Assembly: GCF_000801105.2 (NCBI RefSeq)
Contig: NC_079519.1
Location: forward strand, 14,957,828-15,021,827
Source: Raphanus sativus
Taxonomy: Eukaryota > Streptophyta > Magnoliopsida > Brassicales > Brassicaceae
Reading direction: 5' to 3'
DNA length: 64,000 bases
Part shown: positions 45,947 through 56,047 of the stretch, in pieces
How the letters are laid out: each line of letters opens with the position of its first letter
Position numbering within the stretch: position 1 is the stretch's first letter
Notes under the pieces: model-generated
Told to the model about the DNA's origin: nothing
The model's database searches: none
What the model saw: the letters and a program-made list of their open reading frames with translations, nothing else
Program-made: the position numbers and the translations under genes

Positions 45947-47410
45947 TGTGGGAACCGAAATTCGCACCGTCAATATTTCGTATATTTTAGGAAAGTAGGA
46001 AAACCCTAATTTCCGAGAGGTCCCAAATTTCTGAGAAACCACACGTCAAGCAATCAGAACACGACAATAACGAGAAATAAAAATAAAATTCGTAAAAAGG
46101 GAGCAAGAAAGATTTTATTCCGAATCTGCGTATGAGCGTAACAACAACAAGGTAACGTGCTTCGGCTACGAGAGCTGTCGGCGAGATCCCTAGTTCTAAT
46201 ACCCGAAGGTGGCTAAACCTGATTAAGTCGCAGCTCGAAAACAAAAACGAAAAGTTGCCTAAAATGCTCTAAGTGCTAAGTTTGTTCTGAAAAGTGATGA
46301 TCTCTATGCCTCTCGCCTTGAACTCCTTATATACTCCCTCCAATGTCGGTTTACGCTTCCCTCTTTTGCCCTTAAGCCGTCATAGTCGAAAAATGGGAAT
46401 ATTCCATTTTTTCCGATCTTCATGATTATCTGCGAGAACTTTCCATTTATCCGCGGAAACTGATGCTTATCCTCCAAGCATAAACCGTCATAAGGTTTAT
46501 GGTTTTTAAGAAATCGTAAGTGGGTCTCGAATCAAGTTTAGGACCCCTTTGGGCCGTATTTTTGATTTGAGACGTTTTTACGATTTCTCCGTTAAAGTTA
46601 AGTTTCCGCGGTTTTATCGTAAACCAAACGGACGATCCCATTTGATCGAGAGATCAAGAAACAGTTAGTCGCGAGTTACGGAGAACGGCTATAAAGATAG
46701 TCGAGAATGCATAGTTTTATGTCGTATCGTCGTTTCGGAAGACTTCGGACGTTTTGGAGAATGATCGATATACGAACGCCCGATCGCTATAGCGACCGAA
46801 CTTTGTCTGCAGCTCGGTCGCTATAGCGACCGAGATCTATCCGCAGCTCGTGGCTCGGTCGCTATAGCGACCGAGCGTGGTCTCGTGATCCGTTCTCTAT
46901 AGCAACCGAGCTCTTGTTCGTGACCCGATCGCCATTGCGATCGGGTTTGTGCCGTGGACTGAGATCCGTTGTCCAAGCGTTCGAAACCATCGCAAAGCTA
47001 CGATGCTCTTAGGATGCTTGTTTGCGGATGTTTGGACCTTTGATAACATTGTTCCGTTTTATTTAAGAAATCGTTACTTTCCTAAATCGTTGATTTCTTA
47101 AGTCGTTGATTAAGAAATCGTTAATTTCTTAAGCCGTTGCTTAAGAAATCGTTGATTTCTTAAGCCGTTGTTTAAGAAATCGTTGATTTCTTAAGTCGTT
47201 GATTAGGAAATCGTTGTTTTAAGAAATCGTTGATTTCTTAAATCGTTATTTTAAAGAATCGTTGTCTTAAAACAAGATTTTTCCGCAAATTTTTCGTATA
47301 AGTTTTTTCGTATAAGTTTTCTCTTCCCGAAAACGTAGAAATTCTTAAGTAAATAATTTTTAACGGAAATTTGGATGCCAACTTTGCCTTGTCCGATTTT
47401 GACCCCAACA
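45947..47410 (-). mobile_element. Complete LTR of B2 (minus orientation)
   Basis: 1464 bp between TGTGGGAACC and CCCCAACA; the only complete LTR of the B1 subtype here. The minus strand has a TATA box (TATATAAGGAG, 46333-46327 and onward), about 1.08 kb from the TGTTGGGG end, giving a long U3 and short R-U5. It contains palindromes at 46813-46834 and 46853-46876 and the TTAAGAAATC inverted-repeat array (47065-47250). Confidence 0.87.
46853..46876. repeat. Perfect 24-bp palindrome in B LTR
   Basis: Half-site GCTCGGTCGCTA followed by its exact reverse complement. It is identical to 22334-22357 in B1. Shorter or imperfect copies surround both sites, spaced by about 30-45 bp. Confidence 0.95.
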
Positions 47411-47535
47411 GTTAGCCCCCCAGTGCGGAAGAATCGTGGGTTGACGAGATTCTGTCGTACGGTTTGGCGAGTTTAGGCGAGTTTTTAGGCCAAGTTTGTA
47501 TCCAAAAGTCCGAACTTGAATAGTAAATCCTGAAG
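47411..47535 (-). other. Internal remnant of B2 with purine tract
   Basis: On the minus strand CTGGGGGGCTAAC (47423-47411) immediately precedes the TGTTGGGG LTR start, like a plus-strand primer tract; B4 has the same 13 bases. The other 110 bp match no frame. The element then stops and satellite resumes, so no right-hand target duplication exists and most of B2 is deleted. Confidence 0.68.
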
Positions 47536-50500
47536 GAATGACCAGGAAGTTGAATAAGTCTTTTACGAGTTATGAGGAAGAAGCTAGAACTTAGAAACCA
47601 GAAGGAACCAAGATGTAACAAGCTTTATTTGAAACCATTAGTTAGTATAGAATCACCAGGAAGTTGAATAAGTCTTATACGAGTTATGAGGAAGAAGCTA
47701 TCCCACTTTCTATTTAGATGATTCCAGATTAGCCTGCTCTGACATATGGCAATATCTTCATGATTCTTATCAAACCAGAAGGAACCAAGATGTAAGAATC
47801 TTGATTTGAAACCATTAATCAGTGTAGAATGACCAGGAAGTTGAATAAATCACATAGGAGTTAGGAGGAAGAAGCTATCCTACTTTCTATTCAGATGATT
47901 CAAGGTTAGCCTTTTCGGACATATGGCAATATCTTCATGATTCTTTTCAAACCAGGATGAACCAAGATGTAAGAAGCTTGATTTGAAACAATTAATCATT
48001 GTAGAATGACCAGGAAGTTGAATAAACCTCATAGGATTTTTGAGGAAGAAGCTATCTAATTTTCTATTCAGATGATTTCAGATTAGCTTGTTCGGACATA
48101 TGGCAATATCTTCATGATTCTTATCAAACCAGAAGGAACCAAGATGTAAGAAGCTTGATTTGAAACCATTTGTCTGTATAGAATCAACAGGAAGTTGAAT
48201 AAACCTTATAGGAGTTATGAGGTAGAAGATATCCCACTTTCTAATTATATGATTCTAGATTAGCCTGTTCGGACATATGGAATTATCTTCATGATTCTTA
48301 TCAAACCAGAACCAACCAAGATGTAAGAAGCTTGATTTGAAACCATTAATCAGTGTAGAATGACCAGAAAGTTGAATAAGTCTCATAGGGTTTATGACGA
48401 AGAAGCTAATCCACTTTCTATTCAGATGATTCCAGATTAGCATGTTCAGACATATGGCAATATCTTCATGATTCTTATCAAACCAGAAGAGACAAGATGT
48501 AAGAAGGTTGATTTGAAACCACTAATCAGTATTGAATCACCAGGAGGTTGAATAAATCTCATAGGAGTTATGACGAAGAAGCTATCCCACTTTCTATTCA
48601 TATGATTCCAGATTAGTCTGTTCTGACATATGTCAATATCCTCATGATTCTTATCAAACCAGAAGGAACCAAGATGTGAGAAGCATGATTTTAAACCATT
48701 AATCAGTGTAGAATGACCAGGAAATTGAATAAATCTCATAGGAGGAAGAAGCTAATCCACTTTCTATTCAGATGATTCCATATTAACCTGTTCGGACATA
48801 TGGCAATATCTTCATGATTCTTATCAAACCAGAAGGAACCAAGATGTAAGAAGCTTGATTTGAAACCATTAATCAGTGTAGAATGACCAGGAATTTGAAT
48901 AAATCTCATAGGAGTTATGAGGAAGAAGGTATCCCACTTTCTATTTAGATGATTCCAGATTAGCCTTTTAAGACATATGGCAATATCTTCATGATTCTTA
49001 TCATCAACCAGAAGGAAACAAGATGTAAGAAGCTTGATTATAAACCAGTAATCAGTATAGAATTACCAGGAAGTTGAATAAATCTCATAGGAGTTATGAC
49101 GAAGAAGCTATCCCACTTTCTATTCAGATGATTCCAGATTAGTCTGTTCGGACATATAACAATATCTTCATATTTCTTATCAAACCAGAAGGAACCAAGA
49201 TGTAAAAAGCTTGATTTGAAACCATTAATCCGTGTAGAATGACCAGGAAGTTGAATGAATCTCATAGGAGTTATGAGGAAGAGGCTATCCCACTTTATAT
49301 TCAGATGATTCCAGATTAGTCTGTTCGGACATATGGCAATATCTTCATGATTCTTATCAAACAAGTAGAACCAAGATGTAAGAAGCTTGATTTGAGACCA
49401 TTAATCAGTGTAGATTGACCAGGAAGTTGAATAAATCTCATAGGAGTTATGAGGAAGAAGCTATCCCACTTTCTATTCAGTTGATTCCAGATTAGTCTGT
49501 TCGGACATATGGCAATATATTCCTGATTCTTTTCAAACCAGGATGAACCAAGATGTAAGAAGCTTGATTTGAGACCATTAATCAGTGTAGATTGACCAGG
49601 AAGTTGAATTAATCTCATAGGAGTTATGAGGAAGAAGCTATCCCACTTTCTATTCAATTGATTCCAGATTAGTCTGTTCGGACATATGGCAATATCTTCA
49701 TGATTCTTATCAAACCAGAAGGAACCAAGATGTAAGAAGCTTGATTTGAAACCATTAATCAGTGTAGAATGACCAGGAAGTTGAATAAATCTCATAGGAG
49801 TTATGAGGAAGAAGCTAATCCACTTTCTATTCAGATGATTCCAGATTAGCCTGTTCGGACATATGGCAATATCTTTATGATTCTTATCAAACCAGAAAGA
49901 AACAATATGTAAGAAGGTTGATTTGAAACCAGTAATCAGTATAGAATCACCAGGAGATTGAATAAATCTCATAGGAGTTATGACGAAGAAGCTATCCCAC
50001 ATTTTATTCGGATGATTCGAGGTTAGTCTGCTCGGACATATGGCAATATCTTCATGATTCTTATCAAACCAGAAGGAACCAAGATGTAAGAAGCATGATT
50101 TGAAACAATTAATCAGTGTAGAATGAACAGGAAGTTGAATAAATCACATAGGAGTTATGAGGAAGAAGCTAATCCACTTTCTATTCAGATGATTCCAGAT
50201 TAATCTGTTCGGACATATGGCAATATCTTCATGATTATTACCAAAACAGAAGGAACCAAGATGTAAGAAGTTTGATTTGAAACCATTAATCATTGTAGAA
50301 TGACCAGGAAGTTGAATAAATCTCATAGGAGTTATGAGGAAGAAGGTATCCCACTTTCTATTCAGATGATTCCAGATTAGCCTGTTCGGACATATGGCTA
50401 TATCTTCATGATTCTTATCAAACAAGTAGAACCAAGATGTAAGAAGCTTGATTTGAGACCATTAATCAGTGTAGATTGACCAGGAAGTTGAATAAATCTC

Positions 50501-52626
50501 ATAGGGGTTATGAGGAAGAAGCTATCCCACTTTCTATTCAGTTGATTCCAGATTAGTCTGTTTATATTCGTGATTCTTTTCAAACCAGGATGAACCAAGA
50601 TGTAAGAAGCTTGATTTGAAACCATTAATCAGTGTAGAATGACCAGGAATTTGAATAAATCTCATAGGAGTTTTGAGGAAGAATCTATCCAATTTTCTAT
50701 TCAGATGATTTCAAATTAGCTTGTTCGGACATATGGCAATATCTTCATGATTCTTATCAAACCAGAAGGAACCAAGATGTAAGAAGCTTGATTTGAAACC
50801 ACTAATCAGTGTAGAGACCAGGAAGTTGAATAAATCTCATAGGAGTTATGAGGAAGACGCTAATCCACTTTCTATTCAGATGATTCCAGATTAGCCTGTT
50901 CGGACATATGGCAATATCTTTATGATTCTTATCAAACCAGAAAGAAACAAGATGTAAGAAGGTTGATTTGAAACCATTAATCAGTATAGAATCACCAGGA
51001 GATTTAATAAATCTCATAGGAGTTATGACGAAGAAGCTATCCCACATTTTATTCAGATGATTCGAGGTTAGTCTGTTCGGACATATGGCAATATCTTCAT
51101 GATTCTTATCAAACCAAAAGGAACCAAGATGTAAGAAGCATGATTTGAAACCATTAATCAGTGTAGAATGAACAGGAAGTTGAATAAATCACATAGGAGT
51201 TATGAGGAAGAAGCTAATCCACTTTCTATTCAGATGATTCCAGATTAATCTGTTCGGACATATGGCAATATCTTCATGATTATTATCAAAACAGAAGGAA
51301 CCAAGACGTAAGAAGTTTGATTTGAAACCATTAATCATTGTAGAATGACCAGGAAGTTGAATAAATCTCATAGGAGTTATAAGGAAGAAGGTATCCCACT
51401 TTCTATTCAGATGATTCCAGATTAGCCTGTTCGGACATATGGCAATATCTTCATCATTCTTATCAAACCAGAAGGAAACAAAATGTAAAAAGCTTGATTA
51501 TAAACCATTAATCAGTATAGAATCACCAGGAAGTAGAATAAATCTCATAGGAGTTATGACGAAGAAGTTATCCCACTTTCTATTCAGATGATTCCAGATT
51601 AGTCTGTTCGGACATATGACAATATCTTCATGATTCTTATCAAACTAGAAAGAACCAAGATGTAAAAAGCTTGATTTGAAACCATTAATCAGTGTAGAAT
51701 GACCAGGAAGTTGAATGAATCTCATAGGAGTTATGAGGAAGAAGCTATCCCACTTTCTATTCAGATGATTCCAGATTAGTCTGTTCCGACATATGGCAAT
51801 ATCTTCATGATTCATATCAAACAAGAAAGAACCAAGATGTAAGAAGCTTGATTTGAAACCATTAATCAGTGTAGATTGACCAGGAAGTTGAATAAATCTC
51901 ATAGGAGTTATGAGGAAGAAGCTATCCCACTTTCTGTTCAGATGATTCCAGATTAGCCTGTTCGGACATATTGCAATATCTTCATGATTCTTATCAAACC
52001 AGAAATAACCAAGATGTAAGAAGCTTGATTAGAAACCATTAATCAGTATAGAATCACCAGGAAGTTTTAATAAATCTAAGAGGAGTTATGAGGAAGGAGG
52101 TATCCTAATTTTTATTCAAATGATTCTAGATTAGCATGTTCAAACATATGGCCATATCTTCATGATTCTTATCAAACCAGGATGAACCAAGATGTAAGAA
52201 ACTTGATTTTAATCCGTTGATCAGCATATAATGACCAGGAAGTTGAATAAATCTCATAAGAGTTATGAGGAAGAAGCTATTCCCCTTTTTATTCAGATTG
52301 TTCCAGATTAGTATGTTCGGAGATATGGCAATATCTTCATGATTCTTATCAAACCAGAAGGAACCAAAATGTAAGAAGCTTTAGTTGAAACCATCAATCA
52401 GTGTAGAATGACCACGTAGTTGAATAAATCTCATAGGAGTTATGAGAAAGAAGCTATCTCAATTTTTATTTAGATGATTCCAGATTAGCCTGTTCGGACA
52501 TATGGCAATATCTTCATTATTTTTTTCAAACCAGAAGGAACCAAGATGTAAGAAGCTTGATTTGAAACCATTAATCAATGTAGAATGACGAGGAAGGTGA
52601 ATAAATCTCATAGGAGTTTTGAGGAA
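47536..52626 (+). repeat. Centromere-type satellite, block S5 (about 29 monomers)
   Basis: Same monomer family. The first monomer is broken (near 47590, GAAGCTAGAACTTAGAAACC). It contains a tandem duplication of six monomers (49358-50420 and 50421-51475). The last 0.6 kb is more diverged (for example TTTTAATCCGTTGATCAGC near 52210). It ends at GAGGAA, where B3 begins. Confidence 0.95.
49358..51475 (+). repeat. Six-monomer tandem duplication in S5
   Basis: Rare variants recur with an offset of 1061 bp at the start (ACAAGTAGAACC, 49361/50422) and 1045 bp further on (CCCACATTTTATTC, 49996/51041). The change of 16 is explained by a visible deletion at about 50562, where GTCTGTT joins TATATTCGTG. 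Confidence 0.85.
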
Positions 52627-53570
52627 TGTGGGAACCAAAATTCACACTGTCGATTTTTAAGAATAAAATACGGAGGAAGGCCAAGATAACCCGACTTTCC
52701 CTGAAGGTCGGATTCTCTGCGTAACCACACAAAATCGAAAAAGAAAAAAAGATGACAAAAAGTAAATATAAAGTCGCTCGGTGGCGTTTTATTAATTGAA
52801 TGATACGAGTACAAGGTTTCTCCGAAAAAGAAGAGATATGCTACGACAGAAAAGATAGAGCTGCAGGCAGCAAAACGTCTGAAGCCTTGCCTCGCTAGTC
52901 TAACCACCTAAGCCCTAAGTTCTCTAAGCTAACAGGAATTCTCTAAGTCTCTGATTTTCGGATCTGCTCTGATCTCTCTGCTCCTTGCCTCCAAGCTCTC
53001 TTATATACTCCTCCTAGGTCGGTTTATCCTTCCTTTGGGCCAAATCTGTCGCGAATTGGGCTTTTTCCATTTTCGTCGATCTTCATGTTCATCGGGAAAC
53101 TTGACATTTATCTTTGGAAAACTTGACATTTATCTTGTTATGTAAAGATAAACATAAACCGTCATTTTTATCTCGAGTTTGATCTAAAAAATCGTAAATG
53201 GGCCGTTTGGTCATGTTTGGGCCTCTTCAGCCGTTCTCTAGACCTTCGATGTTTTTACGATTTTACGAGAAAATAATCTGTCATGATATCGGTCTTCCGA
53301 AAGAACCCCAATTCCTCGTATAGTTGAGATGATTGGTGTTTTTAGAATAAGCGTGATCATCTTATACTATGAATTAAAATCTACCCGTTAACCGAACCTT
53401 TCGTGGTTTTCCGAAACTTTCCCGATGATTCCGATCGAAACAAAACGGGTGTTTTAGATTCACGGTTTTAAGGATTTGAACTGCGAGGCTTCGAGCAAGG
53501 ATGCAAAGTATGGGATTGGACTAGTGTCGGGATGGTTTTACGAGGAATTGGCCACACTCGTCGAATGACC
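52627..53570 (-). mobile_element. LTR part of Tat-like element B3, interrupted by C
   Basis: It begins TGTGGGAACC after AGGAA in satellite and matches the start of the B4 LTR (ACTGTCGATTTTTAAG; GGGAAACTTGACATTTATCT duplicated). The minus-strand TATA box is at 53007-53001 (TATATAA). It stops at 53570, where element C starts; the rest of B3 lies beyond the window. Confidence 0.82.
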
Positions 53571-54010
53571 TGTTAGGGTATTTTTGTGTAGGATCGTTTT
53601 AGTACTACGGAACACTAGAGAGTTTGTATGAGAGAGTTGTAAATCGAGAGCAAAGAGATGTTATTGAGTATATTCTTTGGGACTACAACGTATTGGTGTA
53701 TAAACCCTAGTTCTAGTCTCCTAAACTCTAATCTCTAAGTCTCGAATTGTCGATCCCTTATTCTAGGGTTTGGGCTCCCCTTTTATAGTTGTAGATGTCG
53801 GCTTCAAGTAATAGAACTCTTCCATAATCAGAAAAATGGAAGTTTCTCCTTAGGCGGAAAACTTCTATTTGGCTTCAAGGGTCGGTCCGATCAAGGGGGT
53901 CGGACCTAAGGCAGGGGTCGGTCCCTGATTTCTTCTTGGGCAAGGGTCCGGAAGTCGAGAGCCTATCCGAAAGCTGGAGAAAACTTATGTCTGGATCCTT
54001 TTCCCCAACA
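53571..54010 (-). mobile_element. LTR of element C
   Basis: 440 bp with TGTTAGG and CCAACA ends. It is preceded by TGACC (53566-53570), the candidate target duplication; the partner is not in the window. It is unlike the B LTRs in sequence except for the terminal CCCCAACA. Confidence 0.7.
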
Positions 54011-54585
54011 GTTTTCCCCTTATTCCTTGATTTGCTCGTGGAAATCAAGGGATAATGTATTTTCTTGAGCCTTGATAGTTATCTCTTAAGACGAAATCTT
54101 CCTTGGGCACCTTGTCTCCTGGCAGTGAATCAGGCCGGGACCTTGACTGATGACTGGAGTAACGATTTTACGAGGCTCTAAAAATCATAACTCCCCGGAA
54201 TGTCAGGATCTGTGCCTTAACATGATGAAGAGATGAGATGGACCGCTCCCCTTCCGGAGAATCAAGGGGCACGAGCCTTGCCTTTGAGATTATTCGAATG
54301 GAGTGGGCTTCGCGAGAAAAGCCCAACGACGGTTGAGTTTCTCCGTTTGGCGCTCATTTAGCCGCGTGGCGATTCGTAAGAGGCGTGTGGTCCTCACCCT
54401 AGGGTTTCCTCCTTCTCTCTCTCATTTGATCGAGACCAAAGCTTTTCTTTCTCATTTCTTCTTCACTCTTCTTGAAGATTTTCTCTCGGCGGCTTTCTCT
54501 CTCGGATATTTCTCCTCTCTTTCAATTTCAATAGGTAGCCGTCTTCTCCTTCCTCTTTTCTTCTTCTTTTAGATCTCCTTTAGCG

Positions 54586-56047
54586 ATGTCCGGTGAAACC
54601 CCTAGCAAAACCCTAGACGCTTCTCCCGTAGATAGTAGGGTTCGATCTAGGACTCTAGACTCGGTGAACTCTTCTTCTCTATCCCCCGAACCCGTAGCTG
54701 ATGCGGAGGGTCCCCATCTTGACGACGCGGAGAACGTCTCTTCCGACGATGAAGCCGAAGGGTCTCTACTGGTGGGTCCGGTTTCTAGGATCGGAAAGAG
54801 AGACATCGAAGAGTGGAGAAGGAAGTACGATCTTCCTCAAGATCTGGTTATTAGGGTTCCGGGTCCTTCCGACAGGATCCCGGATTTTGGAGTTGACGAG
54901 GTTCCGATCTATGAGGCATATTTCGAGTCGGGCTTTCGAGACCGCCTTTCCTCTTTGATCGCGAAGCTCTCTGAGCACTTGGATATCTCCCCGGGTCAGC
55001 TGACACCTCCGGCCTGGAGGACCTTAATCGCTATCCAAAACCTCGGTGACTTGGAGTGCTTGGTGCTGGGAGTGAACGAAGTGCTCTACTTCTACTACAT
55101 TGCTGACTTGCCTGGATCGAAGGGAAAATACTACCTCCACCCCCGTAGCAATCAGGCTCTAGTACGAAAGATCGAGAAGAGCGTAAGGAAGCCTCATCCG
55201 GTTTTTAGTAATAGTTGGGCGGAGAGATTCGCCTTCGTAACTCTCCCCAGATTCTCTCCTATTTGGCATGTAGTGGGTAGGTCTTTGTATTTCTCAATCG
55301 CTTTTGACCGTGACACTGATTTGCCTCTCTTTTTGATTGCAGAGGTGTCTCGCAAACCTGTGCCAGAAGGGAGAGAAGTTGCGGATCAGGTCCTTGATCT
55401 TCCTTCAACGCGTCGTCAGGTCTCCTTCCTCATCAGCAAAGAAGTCTTAAAACAGTGCAGCATCTGGGGTAAGCTTTCCACATCATATCTTTATCGCAAA
55501 CTGGTTTACTAATTGCTTTTATCTTTTTTTTTAGGTAATATGTCGGGATCCACAGGAGAAAAAGCGATGGAGGCGTTCATGCAAGCCGCAGAGAAGCTCT
55601 CAGCCAAGAAGCCTGCTGCTAAGGCTACTACCTCGGGTGATGATGATGTTCTCTTCCTCGAGAGTACCAAGCGCAAGGGACCTACTTCTCAGCCCCCTCT
55701 GCCTCAAGGAGGAGAACTCGGGCCTCGGGATCCACTCCGAAGTCATCGACTCCAGAGCCCTCTCTTAATCTTTGTGTGGACCTAGCCAAGGTGGTGGCTA
55801 ATCTCTCCTCCACAACGTTCCCTGAAAGCACCTGCTTTCTTCCTTCTGGGGATCTTCCGAAGGCTTTTGGGAGCGTCCAGTTTAATCTCCTTCAGGTAGG
55901 ACTTCGCACATTTTCTTTCCACCTTTTTTATAGGGGTTGATGATCATTATGGTTTGATTTGCAGGTTATGTCTCAGATTCACCATCTTGAGGATATGGTG
56001 AATGAGCAGTCATCCAAGAAAGACCTGGAGAGCTTGAATGCTCAGCT
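54586..56047 (+). pseudogene. Antisense ORF of C, PF04195-like domain plus coiled coil, with introns
   Basis: Starts at ATG 54586. An acidic Ser-rich N-terminus is followed by a PF04195-like domain (about residues 100-240): VPIYEAYFESGFRDRLSSLI, ISPGQLTPPAWRTLIAIQNL, YLHPRSNQALVRK and FSNSWAERFAFV. An intron at 55469-55534 (GTAAGC...TTTTAG, 66 nt) joins the exons in frame (SIWG/NMSG). A frameshift near 55700 follows. A second intron is 55896-55964, and a 55277-55342 intron of 66 nt is possible. The last exon is a coiled coil (MSQIHHLEDMVNEQSSKKDL), interrupted at 56047 by CACTA; its frame continues at 58329. It is antisense to C's inferred direction and lies between its purine tract and the missing pol. 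Confidence 0.7.
56045..56047. repeat. Target-site duplication GCT of the CACTA element
   Basis: GCT directly precedes CACTACAAG and is repeated at 58326-58328 after CTTGTAGTG. Three-base duplications are standard for CACTA elements. Confidence 0.92.

Noticed and set aside
15783..52626. CRISPR-like array of direct repeats
   Set aside because: The units are contiguous 177-bp satellite monomers without unique spacers, in a plant sequence context.
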